A DNA stretch of 64,000 nucleotides from Bacteroidota bacterium (GCA_016718805.1 JADKCP010000003.1:586291-650290), one strand, 5' to 3'; positions 8,788 through 19,245 are shown, counted from the first letter of the stretch. Program-made: numbers and translations. The notes: generated from the sequence alone by a model not told the origin.

Positions 8788-11069
8788 TTATTTTGTTATG
8801 GTCATTTTTTTGGAATCAATAATTTTATCGCCACACACCAACTGATAAGAATAGTTACCTGGTTTTAAACTATTTGCAGAAATTCTTTGTTCGCCGTTTC
8901 CAGTATGCAAAGCAAAAGTATTTATTTCAGTACCTTCCATATCCACAATTTTGAGTATTGAATTTGCGCAATTTTGCGGTAAGAAATAATGTATTACAGT
9001 TTCCTGATTGAAAGGATTGGGGCTGTTTTGTTTTAAGCTTGGTTCACCTGCTGAAATTCCATTATCAGTTGAAGAGCTTTTTTCTAATTGATTTGTTTTA
9101 GCAAGCATTTCCTCAATACGGTTTAATTTGGATTCGAGTTCGCTCACATGTTGTTCCAGTTTTCAACTTTAGAATCCTTTGCTTCAATTTGTGCTTGTTG
9201 TTCTTTTATTGCTTCTGTAAGAACTGGGATAAGTCCTTCATAGTTAACAGCTAAAAAATCTTCATTTGTCTTAAATACAAGTTCTGGAAAAATATCCTGT
9301 AATTCTTGTGCAATAAACCCGAAAGTTTTCGCATTAGAAAATTTCATTTCTGGGTATTTCTCATTATTATAATTGTATGATACTCCTCTTAATTTAAGAA
9401 TATTAACTAATGGGTTTTCTAGAGTTTTTATATTATTTTTAAATTTTCTATCAGATGCAATCCATAAACTACCTGTCGAAGTTATTCCACTCCCAAAAAC
9501 TGTAAGAGCAATATCATAACATCCACCACCACTCATTCCTGTAGCTACAGGTGGTCCACCAATACCTATTCCTGAATGAAATCCACCTCCTGTGCAATTA
9601 GTTAAAGTGCCTGAAGCTTGCTGAATCATGCTACATCCAAGCACACCAGTTCCTGTCCATAATGGAATAGTGCCAACAGTAGAACAACTTGAGGTTAAAC
9701 CGCCAGTTTGTGGTAGGCCATTAATCCATGTTAAGTTACCATTTGCATCTGAAACGATTGTTCTGGTTGGAACTAATGTTGGTAAGTTCTCCAATCTGAC
9801 AGTTCCATTACTATGAAAATTAGCAGTAGGATTCGCTGTATTTACGCCTACATTTCCGTCATTTCTAACTTTTAATATTTGACTATTTGTTGATGAAGTT
9901 ACAATTAAACCAGAATTAGCGCTTGAAGCATCTACACCTGTAATTTGCATTTTTGCAGTGGGTTGATATGTTCCAATCCCAACTAAAGTTGCATTTGCTC
10001 CAAGAATGTTATTTCCTAAAATTATTCTATTACTTCCAATTGCTACAGCTGAACTATTTGCAGAAGTAATATCATTTGCAAGAACGTAGGAATTATCTCC
10101 AATTGTTAACGAAAAATTAGCATCATTACCAAATAGATAAGTTTTTGAACCAATCGTAGTTTGATTGGGAGAATGATAAAGGTTTCCAAATAAGTAAGAG
10201 TTGGTTGCTGGAGTACCCGCTGTACCAAAGGAAAGATTAGATAAAGAATTACCCATTACAAAATTATTAGTTCCATTTGATGTCAATAAATTATTATTAC
10301 CAATAGCGGTATTATTTGTTGAGCCAGTTCCGTTTATGGTTGTATTGTTGCCAATGATATTTAGGCCTTGACCAAAAGTTTGAGCAAAACTATTATAACC
10401 AATTACGACTCCTAGGTTACTATTATTCTTGGCTAAACCACCAATAGTAACTGAAAAGGAAGATCGAACATCAGCATCTGAACCTAGAATACTTGTATAG
10501 TCTAACCCAGGATTTAAATTAGAAGAATTATCTCCAATTCTTACCCCAGAACCAACACTTGAATTATTATTTCCAGTAGTCCATAAATAACCTTGATTAT
10601 TACCATATATGCTTCCTATATAAGTATTTCTGTTTCCGCTTGTAATTCCCGAACCAGATTCCGCTCCATAAAAAGAATTATCTCTTCCACTTTTGACTGC
10701 CTGCCCACTTGAACCGGCGCCAGTAAAGGTATTTCTTATTATAGTTGCACTTTGAGAAAGATTATGTCCAGAATAGGTTCCAATAAAAGTATTACTTGAG
10801 CTATTTCCAAAAATCGAAGTTCCCGCCATTATTCCCAAGTGAAGATTATTCAATCCGGTCGCAGTACTAGTCGGAAAAACTCCAACGTAACCACCAATAT
10901 TTATACTTTGAACACTTAAATAAGAATTAGAAGGGCTAGTTCCATAAAAAAAAGGAGCAACAGCAGAGTTTGTAAAATTTGAATGGACTAAAGTCATTTG
11001 ACCAAATGAAACTCCAATTGAAAAAACTAAACAATTCAAAAATATTATTACTTTTTTCATAAAATACAA
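8788..11069 (-). pseudogene. Surface protein: YadA-like head, S74 chaperone domain and T9SS domain; frameshifted near 9158
   Basis: The upstream frame (9144-11069, 641 residues) has a signal peptide (MKKVIIFLNCLVFSIGVSFG), a long region of GxNNxxxG/TFIGTYSG-type repeats like the heads of trimeric adhesins, and a peptidase S74 intramolecular chaperone domain from about residue 539 (SDRKFKNNI, with Ser539 and the following lysines; later FGFIAQELQDIFPEL). It ends in VENWNNM. The downstream frame (8788-9147) continues SELESKLNRIEEMLAK and carries a T9SS sorting domain (QNSPNPFNQETVIHYFLP...KKMTITK). Adding one base near 9158 gives VENLEQHVSELESKL, a continuous coiled coil, so these are one gene broken by a one-base loss. 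Otherwise the 119-residue part would need a GTG start. Confidence 0.8.
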
Positions 11070-11378
11070 ATTAAATATAGAATAACAGGTTCACCAAGCC
11101 AACCCAATATAGGCTTTAAGCATGTGCTTCACTTTTGTTTATCTCCTTTCTTTTGAACTATTTACAAAACAAAATTGCATACGAAATGTCATATAGCATT
11201 TTAAATAAAATTTATTAATTCAAGCAATTTAAAATAGGCAGCTTGCCGAGAAAACAATGCAAGACATTCAACAAAATAATACTACAATTTCGTATGTCTA
11301 CTACTTTTCTCATTTAGAGAATGTTATAAACAAATGTAATAAATTAATTAAATTTTAACAATTTATTTTCATTTCTTG
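11070..11378. other. AT-rich upstream region of the S74 gene
   Basis: No reading frame or RNA recognised. It separates two minus-strand genes and ends in the strong palindrome at 11379. Confidence 0.4.
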
Positions 11379-11430
11379 TCACTCGCGCCAGTCTTCCGAA
11401 CACCCCTGGTCTGAAGACTGGCGCGAGTGA
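11379..11430. repeat. Perfect 18-base GC-rich inverted repeat, dispersed
   Basis: Arms TCACTCGCGCCAGTCTTC (11379-11396) and its exact reverse complement (11413-11430) enclose a 16-base loop. One arm recurs at 1746-1759. The GC content and perfect symmetry resemble a REP-like dispersed palindrome; it lies about 58 bases after the stop of the epimerase gene and could also act as a transcript end. Confidence 0.6.
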
Positions 11431-11487
11431 AGTATCTTTTTAAAACAGATGGTAAAGCTTCAGAACGATTGCTTCATTTACTAGCCA

Positions 11488-12552
11488 CTACAAACGCTTC
11501 GAAAGGGTAGTGTAAATTTGTGTAAGTATATCGTTAATGTTGTATTTCCAAGTCCAAGCAGGATAGTGATTTTTAAATTTAGATACGTCACTAATCCACC
11601 AAATATGATCCCCAATGCGGTTGGTTTCGGAATATTCGTAGTTCATTTTTTTGCCGGTAATTTGTTCGCATAATTCAATTGCTTCAGCCATCGAACAATT
11701 TGAATGCCTTCCTCCGCCTGCATTATACACTTCACCCTGTTTGGGATTCTGATAAAAATGCCAAAACATATTGACTAAATCCCAGCTGTGAATGTTGTCT
11801 CGCACTTGCTTTCCGGCATAACCAAAAACCGTGTACTTGTCGCCCGTAACCGCACATTTCATGAGGTACGATAAGAAACCATGCAACTGAGTTCCTGAAT
11901 GATTGGGGCCTGTTAAACAACCACCCCGAAACACGCCGGTATTCATGCCAAAGTATTTGCCATATTCTTGTACCAACACATCGGCCGCCACTTTCGAAGC
12001 GCCAAACAAGGAATGCTTGGTATGGTCGATGCTCATATTTTCGTCAATACCTTCTTTAAAATAAGGATGCGATTCGTCGATTTCCCAACGTTTTTCTTTT
12101 TCGATTAAGGGTAAAAAATTTGGTGTATCTCCATACACCTTGTTGGTTGAGGTAAAAATGAAAGTTGCTTTAGAACAATGCAAACGAGTCATTTCCAACA
12201 GATTTAAAGTACCATTGGCATTCACCGTAAAATCTGTAATGGGCTCTCTAGCAGCCCAATCGTGACTTGGCTGTGCTGCTGCATGAACAATGAGTTTAAT
12301 GTCGTTTCCGTATTTTTTAAAAAGCACCTCTAAGTCGCCAAGGTTTCGAATATCAATAGCATGATGCTCAAAATTAGCTACTTCATTAACCAAGCGTTGC
12401 GTATTCCACTCAGTTGATGCATCAGCTCCAAAAAATTGCATGCGCAGATTATTGTCGATTCCGATTATTTTGTCGAATTTATCAGAAAAAAAAGCTACCG
12501 ATTCACTTCCAATTAATCCCGATGATCCGGTAATCACACATACGTTTGCCAT
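11488..12552 (-). CDS. NAD-dependent sugar-nucleotide epimerase (CDP-paratose/tyvelose 2-epimerase-like)
   Basis: The N-terminus VCVITGSSGLIGSE is a Rossmann GxxGxxG NAD site of the extended SDR family; IGIDNNLRMQFFGADASTEWN is characteristic of the RfbE-like CDP-tyvelose 2-epimerase group. I chose the ATG at 12552, directly before the Rossmann motif, over an upstream in-frame start that adds 15 unrelated residues. The usual YxxxK catalytic pair appears as FGASK, with phenylalanine in place of tyrosine. It probably makes a sugar nucleotide for the neighbouring glycosyltransferases, but the exact substrate cannot be read from sequence. Confidence 0.75.
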   Translation of the reverse strand: MANVCVITGSSGLIGSESVAFFSDKFDKIIGIDNNLRMQFFGADASTEWNTQRLVNEVANFEHHAIDIRNLGDLEVLFKKYGNDIKLIVHAAAQPSHDWAAREPITDFTVNANGTLNLLEMTRLHCSKATFIFTSTNKVYGDTPNFLPLIEKEKRWEIDESHPYFKEGIDENMSIDHTKHSLFGASKVAADVLVQEYGKYFGMNTGVFRGGCLTGPNHSGTQLHGFLSYLMKCAVTGDKYTVFGYAGKQVRDNIHSWDLVNMFWHFYQNPKQGEVYNAGGGRHSNCSMAEAIELCEQITGKKMNYEYSETNRIGDHIWWISDVSKFKNHYPAWTWKYNINDILTQIYTTLSKRL

Positions 12553-12690
12553 AGTAATTGTTTTGTTTTGAGGAATGTATAAAAATTGAAGCCGCAAATA
12601 TGGCTACAATTATTTAAAACAAAAATATTCGTGCACATCCGTTTGTCGAAAACGAGCAAGTACACGTTATTTTTCAGTAGTTGATTACAC

Positions 12691-12698
12691 TATATTTG
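12691..12698 (+). promoter_or_regulatory. -7 promoter box for the glycosyltransferase operon
   Basis: TATATTTG matches TAnnTTTG and ends 14 bases before the ATG at 12713, where the divergently oriented epimerase gene leaves a short intergenic region. Confidence 0.5.
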
Positions 12699-12712
12699 CC
12701 TCATAAAGCGCT

Positions 12713-13651
12713 ATGACAGCTATTCAATTATCTATATTAATTCCAACTAAAGATCGACCGCAAATAGTTGAAAACTGTTTACAGCATTGTCTTTCCGCTA
12801 TAAATGGGATTGCTGCTGAGATAATTGTAGTAAACGATTCTAAAACGCAGGACTTGAAATTATCGTTTGAATCAACTTTGATAAAAGTTTATGCGAATCC
12901 AAAATCGGGAGTAGCTTCTGCTCGAAACTTTGCAGCCAGCAAGGCAAGTGGCGAAGTATTGCTTTTTTTAGACGATGATATGTTGGTGTTTCCTGATAAT
13001 ATTCTAAAAACACTCGAGTTGCATCAACACTATCCCAAATGCTTTATAAATCTGAATTGGACCTATCCCCCTGAATTATATGAAAAAATTAGCAAAACTA
13101 ATTTTGGTCGATATTTGATAAAACATGGTTTTGATTCGTTAAAGGGTTGGAACAAAAATTCAACCTGGAAAGACGATAGCATCTTTGAATCAAAGGGTTT
13201 AACCAGTCAGTATTTATCGTGTAAACGCATCGATTTTATTGATTCAGGAGGGTATAACGAAAATTTTCCTTTTGCAGGATATGAAGATTTAGCTTTTGCT
13301 GAAAAGCTCATTCAATCAGGAGTTAAAATATATATTTATCCCTTAAGTGTGGTGTATCACAATGAAACCGACCGCTGCGAATTACGTCCTTGGCTCAATC
13401 GTAAAACCCGCGGTGGTGTTACCATTCGCACAGCCAACGAATTGGGATACAAGCAAACATTAATTTATTATTCACGCTTTAAGCGATTTTTTTACGGATT
13501 ACTCTTACAATTCAAAGCACTGTGGTTTGCTTGCTACTCGGTTATTCCTAATACCAAGCGCATGGATGCTGTAGCATTTTTTTTTATTAATCTGTTGCTT
13601 GCAGTGCATTTGTTTGATGGCTATATGAATTATAAGAAACACCTTCACTAA
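12713..13651 (+). CDS. Family 2 glycosyltransferase
   Basis: GT-A fold signature: LSILIPTKDRP at the N-terminus, AEIIVVNDS, VASARNFAASKASGEVLLFLDDDM (nucleotide-sugar/metal-binding DDD near residue 91), and GYEDLAFAEKL for the acceptor-side acid. A C-terminal hydrophobic stretch (AVAFFFINLLLAVHLF) suggests membrane association. Donor and acceptor are unknown. First gene of a five-gene co-directional run to 18480, with gaps of 2-23 bases. Confidence 0.85.
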   Translation: MTAIQLSILIPTKDRPQIVENCLQHCLSAINGIAAEIIVVNDSKTQDLKLSFESTLIKVYANPKSGVASARNFAASKASGEVLLFLDDDMLVFPDNILKTLELHQHYPKCFINLNWTYPPELYEKISKTNFGRYLIKHGFDSLKGWNKNSTWKDDSIFESKGLTSQYLSCKRIDFIDSGGYNENFPFAGYEDLAFAEKLIQSGVKIYIYPLSVVYHNETDRCELRPWLNRKTRGGVTIRTANELGYKQTLIYYSRFKRFFYGLLLQFKALWFACYSVIPNTKRMDAVAFFFINLLLAVHLFDGYMNYKKHLH

Positions 13652-13670
13652 TTTTATTTATTTTTAATCA

Positions 13671-14543
13671 ATGAATCCACGGCTAAAAAATATATACAAT
13701 GCACTGCCTTTTAAACAGCCACTTTTTAATTTAATTAAGAAGGTAGGAGTGCCGCATCCCGACATCTACAAACATTTATACTTTAAAGGAATTATTCCCA
13801 TTAAAGTAAATGAGGATGTAAAATTTTTGATGCACCATCACGGATTTCAATTAGAGAATGAATTATATTGGAATGGACTTACAGGCGGGTGGGAGAAAAT
13901 TTCGTTGGGCTTGTGGATAAAGCTTTGTACAAGCTCTAATGTAATTTTTGATGTTGGTGCCAATACAGGAATTTATTCTTTAATAGCATCGGCCTTGCAA
14001 CCAAAAGCAACTGTTGTAGCCTTTGAACCGGTTAATCGTGTATACAAAAAGTTGGTAGGCAACAATGAGTTAAATAAATTTTCGATACACTGTGTTGAAA
14101 AAGCAGCTTCAGATTTTAATGGAACTGCCACTATCTATGATACTGATGCCGACCATACTTATTCGGTAGCAGTAAACAAGGATTTAACTGTAGAAGGGAC
14201 TAAAACCATACAAACTCAAATAGCAACAGTAACACTTGATACCTTTATTAAGGAACAAAAAATTGCCAAAGTTGATTTATTGAAAATAGATGTTGAAACG
14301 CACGAACCTGCCGTAATTGCAGGGTTTATTGAACATATCAAATTGCACAAACCTACCTTGTTAATTGAGATTTTGAACGATGAAGTAGGAGAGAAGGTGA
14401 ATACGCTAATTGATGGATTAGGTTATTGTTTTTACAACATTGATGAAAACAAAGGAATTCGAAAAGTAGATAGAATTCGAAAAAGCGATTTTCATAATTT
14501 CTTAGTTTGTAGTGCGGAAACTGCCACCCGGCTGGGATTATAG
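13671..14543 (+). CDS. FkbM-family methyltransferase
   Basis: Motif I NVIFDVGANTGIYSLIAS near residue 88 and the FkbM C-terminal pattern VDLLKIDVETHEPAVIAGF near 205-225 identify the family. FkbM-type enzymes O-methylate small molecules and sugars using SAM; here a sugar of the surface glycan is the likely substrate. It sits 19 bases after the first glycosyltransferase gene. Confidence 0.85.
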   Translation: MNPRLKNIYNALPFKQPLFNLIKKVGVPHPDIYKHLYFKGIIPIKVNEDVKFLMHHHGFQLENELYWNGLTGGWEKISLGLWIKLCTSSNVIFDVGANTGIYSLIASALQPKATVVAFEPVNRVYKKLVGNNELNKFSIHCVEKAASDFNGTATIYDTDADHTYSVAVNKDLTVEGTKTIQTQIATVTLDTFIKEQKIAKVDLLKIDVETHEPAVIAGFIEHIKLHKPTLLIEILNDEVGEKVNTLIDGLGYCFYNIDENKGIRKVDRIRKSDFHNFLVCSAETATRLGL

Positions 14544-14566
14544 ATAATAGTTGAAATACAATTAAG

Positions 14567-15697
14567 TTGGCCTCAAAAAAAAATATCTGTTACATTATTT
14601 CCTTTATCAATAAGTCGATCGCATTTGAGTGGATTGCTGAAAATTTGAGTAAGGAAAAATACAACCTAAGCTTTATCTTGTTAAATACTGTGGATACTGA
14701 ATTGGAAAGGTATCTCCGTGCCAATGAAATTCCTGTTGAACGCGTTTATTTTACGGGTAAGAAATCAAATTACTTTTCGGCTTTTTATAAGGTTTACAAA
14801 TTGTTAAAACGCAATAAAATTGATTGCGTGCATGCACATTTGTTCGATGCCAATATTATTGGAATACCTGCTGCTTATTTTGCAGGTGTGCCGAAACGTG
14901 TTCATACCCGGCATCATGGAACCTGGCACCACATACATTATCCTCATGCTGTGTATTACGACAAATTGGTAAATCGTTTAAGTACTACCATTGTTGCCAT
15001 CAGCAATAATTTATTAAAGGTGCTGGTAGAAAGAGATAAAGCTAATCCTACCAAAATACGGCTCATACATCATGGTTTTAAGTTAAATTTATTTAATGAA
15101 ATAAGCGAGAATCGGTTACTAGAAATTCGCACTAAGTACAACCCGGACAAGCGCTATCCCGTGATTGGAGTTATAGGCAGGTATATTGATTTTAAGGGAA
15201 TTCAATTTGTGGTTCCAGCCTTTAAACAGATTCTTAAAACCTATCCCGAAGCCTTGTTAATTTTAGCAAATGGAGTTGGTAAACATGAGCCGGTGATTAG
15301 AAAATTATTAGAAGAAATACCTGCCAAAAATTACAAGGAGGTTCCTTTTGAAAAAGATATTTTTGCCTTTTATAAGGTATTTGATGTTTTTGTTCATGCT
15401 CCTATTGATATCGATAGTGAGGCATTTGGTCAAACCTTTGTAGAAGCGTTGGCTGCAGGAATTCCTTCTGTATTTACGCTTGCAGGAGTAGCGGATGAGT
15501 TTATTGTAGACCATAAAAATGCGTTGGTGGTTCCATTCGAAAACAGTGAGCGTATTGCATCTGCTGTTATTGAATTACTTAGCAATAAAGAATTGTGCAA
15601 GCAATTAACTACACAAGGAAGACAGGATGTACAAAATTTGTTTACTTTAGATAAAATGATTCACAAGTTGGAAGCCATTTACGATAGCCCTTTATAA
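14567..15697 (+). CDS. Family 4 glycosyltransferase (GT-B)
   Basis: The C-terminal half has VIGVIGRYIDFKGIQFVVPAF and the EAFGQTFVE retaining-enzyme EX7E motif followed by ALAAGIPSVFT and GVADEFI, typical of Glycos_transf_1 (GT4). The N-terminal half has IDCVHAHLFDANIIG and RVHTRHHG, like Glyco_transf_4. The start is TTG at 14567; no ATG is available near the first strand. It probably adds one sugar to the lipid-linked glycan. Confidence 0.85.
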   Translation: MASKKNICYIISFINKSIAFEWIAENLSKEKYNLSFILLNTVDTELERYLRANEIPVERVYFTGKKSNYFSAFYKVYKLLKRNKIDCVHAHLFDANIIGIPAAYFAGVPKRVHTRHHGTWHHIHYPHAVYYDKLVNRLSTTIVAISNNLLKVLVERDKANPTKIRLIHHGFKLNLFNEISENRLLEIRTKYNPDKRYPVIGVIGRYIDFKGIQFVVPAFKQILKTYPEALLILANGVGKHEPVIRKLLEEIPAKNYKEVPFEKDIFAFYKVFDVFVHAPIDIDSEAFGQTFVEALAAGIPSVFTLAGVADEFIVDHKNALVVPFENSERIASAVIELLSNKELCKQLTTQGRQDVQNLFTLDKMIHKLEAIYDSPL

Positions 15698-15706
15698 GCA
15701 CCTTGG

Positions 15707-16609
15707 ATGAAATTAAATTTACTTTTTACAATAGTAATTCCAACCTATAACAGGGCCGATTTTATTGCCACCACAATTCAATCGGTTTTGAATCAAACCT
15801 ATCGTAATTTTGAGTTATTGGTGATTGATGATGGAAGTACCGATTCAACTGAATCTGTGGTAAAGTCTATACACGACATCCGGATTCAGTATTTTAAAAT
15901 CACAAATTCAGAACGCGGAGCAGCCCGCAATGTTGGAATTGATAAGGCAAAAGGCGATTACATTACTTTTTTAGATTCTGACGATGTGTATTATCCTAAT
16001 TATTTAAAAAATGCACGCGAATCAATTTTGAATTTCGAGTACCCTCCATTTTTGCATCTGGCATACGAAGTAAGAAATTCAACTTCAAAGTTAATTTCAA
16101 AAATTGATTACTTGAAATCAGATTCCTATGAATTTATTTTTAAAGGAAATCCGTTGAGTTGTATGGGAGTTTTTATGAAGCAAGAAATAACTAAGCAGTT
16201 TCAATTTAATGAAGATCGATCGCTTTCGGGAAGCGAAGATTGGGAATTGTGGCTGCGGGTGATTGCCAACTTTGGAATAAAATGCGATCCAAGAATAAGT
16301 GCCTGTCTTATACAGCATGACGATCGAAGTGTTATGAATTTTAACGAGACCAAATTGTATAAGCGAAAGGAATTAGCTCTACGATATGCATTTGAAGACC
16401 CTGTTGTGATTCAAAAATTTAAAAAACATTACGATCAAATTGATGCTTATGCGGATGGATATATTGCTTTGCATTTATTGCTCGCAGGCAAGAATATTAG
16501 CAGCCTTAAATACATTTTAAAATCGGTAGTTGGTTATCCACTCTCGCTTTTCAGTAAACGCTTTTTAGTTTTTAATAAGTATTTTTTTCTTAATTTCTTT
16601 AGATATTAA
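15707..16609 (+). CDS. Family 2 glycosyltransferase
   Basis: Classic GT2 N-terminus LFTIVIPTYNRADFIATTIQSVLNQTYRNFELLVIDDGSTDST, then GAARNVGIDKAKGDYITFLDSDD with the DSD metal site near residue 90, and SLSGSEDWELWLRV for the acceptor loop. It starts nine bases after the GT4 gene and ends two bases before the asparagine synthetase ATG. Confidence 0.87.
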   Translation: MKLNLLFTIVIPTYNRADFIATTIQSVLNQTYRNFELLVIDDGSTDSTESVVKSIHDIRIQYFKITNSERGAARNVGIDKAKGDYITFLDSDDVYYPNYLKNARESILNFEYPPFLHLAYEVRNSTSKLISKIDYLKSDSYEFIFKGNPLSCMGVFMKQEITKQFQFNEDRSLSGSEDWELWLRVIANFGIKCDPRISACLIQHDDRSVMNFNETKLYKRKELALRYAFEDPVVIQKFKKHYDQIDAYADGYIALHLLLAGKNISSLKYILKSVVGYPLSLFSKRFLVFNKYFFLNFFRY

Positions 16610-16611
16610 TT

Positions 16612-18480
16612 ATGTGTGGTATAGCCGGCTTTTTTTCTGTACAACAAAAATTTTCTAAAGACGATTTAGAAAACATGACCCGTTGTTTAGAAAAACGCGG
16701 ACCCGATTATGAAGGATTTTATCAAGATGCTACTGTTGGACTTGGACATCGACGATTGAGTATATTGGATTTATCGGCCAATGGAAACCAGCCAATGTAC
16801 TCACATAGTCGCCGCTTTGTGATGGCTTATAATGGTGAAATTTACAACTATGCTGAAATAGCTAATGAGCTGAAATTGATTAAGGGAGATGGAAAATTAA
16901 ATTTCACTTCTTCCTCCGATTCAGAGGTAATTTTAGAAGCATTTGCTCATTGGGGAACCGATTTTGTGCACAAGTTAAATGGCATGTTTGCCATTGCTAT
17001 TTATGATACAAAAGAAGAAGAATTATTTTTATTTAGAGATCGCATCGGAATTAAACCACTGTATTATTATTTAAATGGTAACGATTTAGTGTTTGCATCT
17101 GAATTAAAAGCCATATTAAAAGTAGCGACTATTCCACGTGTTATTAATAAAGAAGCTATTGCACAATATTTACATCTTGGATTTATTCCTGCACCAAACA
17201 GCATTTATCAATCCATATATAAATTAGAACAAGGTAGTTTTATTCGTATCGGTAAAAAGGGTATTGATCATCAAAAATACTGGTCAATAAAATCAAGTAT
17301 TCACACCGATGTAATTGAGAATGAGAAAAAGGCATTGGTGCAACTGAGCGATTTAACCATGAGTAGCGTGCAATACCAGTTAAAAAGCGATGTCCCTTTT
17401 GGTGTATTCTTGAGCGGCGGTATCGATTCAAGTCTTGTTACCGCTCAGGCAAGTATATTGAGTAATGTGAAAGTAAATACTTTTTCTATTGGCTTTGATG
17501 AAAACCGATACAATGAATCTGATTATGCTAAAGCAATTGCCAAATACCTAGGAACACATCATCACGAGTTTATTGTGCATTACAGCGATGCCATTAGCTT
17601 AATTGACGATATATTTGATGTTTACAGTGAACCATTTGCCGACTCAAGTTCTATTCCAACAATGCTTGTTTCGAAGTTGGCAAAACAATATGTTACGGTT
17701 ACACTTTCGGGAGAAGGAGGAGATGAATTGTTTTTCGGATATGGTGCCTATAAATGGGCTAACCGACTTGATTCTTATTTGTTGAGAAAAGCAAGAAAGC
17801 CAATATCTTCATTGCTTTCAAGTTTTAGCAACAAATATAAACGAGCTTCTAAATTGTTTGAATTTACCAATGAGAATAATATAAACAGCCACATTTTTTC
17901 GCAGGAACAATATTTGTTTTCGAGCAATGAAACCGAACAATTATTGCAAGCACCCTACAATCAGTACAGTTCAGATATTTATTCAGCAGCAGCGCTTAGT
18001 ACAAAGCGACATTTAAAACCTAATGAGAAACAAGCCTTGTTTGATATTGAATATTATTTACCCGACGATTTACTTACCAAGGTAGATCGTGCCAGTATGC
18101 GCTATTCGCTTGAAACACGTGTTCCCTATTTGGATCACCGCATTGTTGAATTTGCATTGAATTTATCACCCAACTTGAAATATAGAAATGGAGTAACCAA
18201 ATATTTACTCAAAGAAATTTTGTTTCAATACGTTCCCGAAAATTACTTTAATCGCCCCAAGCAAGGATTTGCAATTCCTTTAGAAAAATGGTTGAAAAAT
18301 GAATTGAGTTTTTTAATTCACGATTTCTTAAGCGAGAAAATTATTACTCATTACGGTATTGTTAAGTACGAGGAAGTAAAACAACTAAAAACCTTATTTA
18401 ACGAAGGACACGATTATTTATACAACCGCATTTGGTTGCTCATTGTATTGCATAAATGGCTGGTGAAAAATATGGGATAG
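16612..18480 (+). CDS. asnB: Asparagine synthetase, glutamine-hydrolysing
   Basis: Cys2 (MCGIAGFF) is the glutaminase nucleophile of an N-terminal class II amidotransferase domain; the synthetase domain has the ATP-pyrophosphatase loop LSGGIDSSLV at residues 267-276 and LSGEGGDELFFGY. At 622 residues it has normal length. Known reaction: aspartate + glutamine + ATP to asparagine. Paralogues in polysaccharide loci are often thought to amidate uronic acid residues of the glycan; that role here is inference from its position as last gene of the locus. Confidence 0.9.
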   Translation: MCGIAGFFSVQQKFSKDDLENMTRCLEKRGPDYEGFYQDATVGLGHRRLSILDLSANGNQPMYSHSRRFVMAYNGEIYNYAEIANELKLIKGDGKLNFTSSSDSEVILEAFAHWGTDFVHKLNGMFAIAIYDTKEEELFLFRDRIGIKPLYYYLNGNDLVFASELKAILKVATIPRVINKEAIAQYLHLGFIPAPNSIYQSIYKLEQGSFIRIGKKGIDHQKYWSIKSSIHTDVIENEKKALVQLSDLTMSSVQYQLKSDVPFGVFLSGGIDSSLVTAQASILSNVKVNTFSIGFDENRYNESDYAKAIAKYLGTHHHEFIVHYSDAISLIDDIFDVYSEPFADSSSIPTMLVSKLAKQYVTVTLSGEGGDELFFGYGAYKWANRLDSYLLRKARKPISSLLSSFSNKYKRASKLFEFTNENNINSHIFSQEQYLFSSNETEQLLQAPYNQYSSDIYSAAALSTKRHLKPNEKQALFDIEYYLPDDLLTKVDRASMRYSLETRVPYLDHRIVEFALNLSPNLKYRNGVTKYLLKEILFQYVPENYFNRPKQGFAIPLEKWLKNELSFLIHDFLSEKIITHYGIVKYEEVKQLKTLFNEGHDYLYNRIWLLIVLHKWLVKNMG

Positions 18481-18571
18481 GCCTTGCCACCTTTTATACT
18501 CGCACTTTTGCCTTCATCTGTTGATTGCAAAACATTTAATTGTACAAGTTGCAACTTGCCAAATGTACTTC

Positions 18572-19245
18572 TTAATCAATACTATTTTCCTTAATGCCAG
18601 CCTGCTTTATAAAATAGGCGGTAGTTTTTTTAATCACAATAAAGCCAAGTAAAACCGGAAGCGTGAAATTCAGAAAAGTGATTTTAAAAATATTTTGCAC
18701 AGCTGTAAAAGCTCCAACGGCAGTAACAAATGAAAACTGCATGCGTGTCAAATGATTTACATACCAATTTAATTTTCCGTAACGATTTTTAAATTGTGGC
18801 TTCAGAAATATGTAATGTAGTATATCTCTACCAACAATCCAGGAATACAATAAGGAAAAAATAATCCTAAAGCAGCGCCTAAATAGTTTTGCAAAAGCAG
18901 CATTTGAATAGCTGAAATTAACATGAATAGAATTACCAATACGGCAAATAGTGCAATCAATTTATCTGCAATAGCATAAGGTTTATCCTTGATTATTGCA
19001 GCTCGCAAGCCGGTTAAAGCGAGGTAAAATCCAAGAACTACAATCGCCACAATGAGCATTGAACCTATATATGCTCCTGTAGCAATTATGCCAATCCATG
19101 ACAAAATATAGATGTACCCAATATAACGATGCAGAACAGTACCTTTTTTTAAAACGAATTGTAAAATTCCACATACAAATATTAAGATACCAATAATGCC
19201 ATGTAGTTTGGCAATAGTGTGATAGCTGAGCAGTTCTGTTGTCAT
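18572..19245 (-). pseudogene. DUF2306-like integral membrane protein, frameshifted near 18845
   Basis: The 5' part (18802-19245) encodes LHGIIGILIFVCGILQF...HRYIGYIYILSW and further membrane spans; the 3' part (18572-18850) continues WIVGRDILHYIFLKPQFKNRYGKLNWYVNHLTRM, the typical end of DUF2306-type proteins. Adding one T to the six-T run in the coding strand (about 18845) joins them as LGLFFSLLYSWIVGRDILHY, giving ~224 residues, normal for the family. Function of the family is unknown; about six membrane segments. Confidence 0.65.

Noticed and set aside
9144..9170. Programmed -1 frameshift in the S74 gene
   Set aside because: No proper slippery heptamer (X XXY YYZ) in the right frame; a lost base explains the data better.
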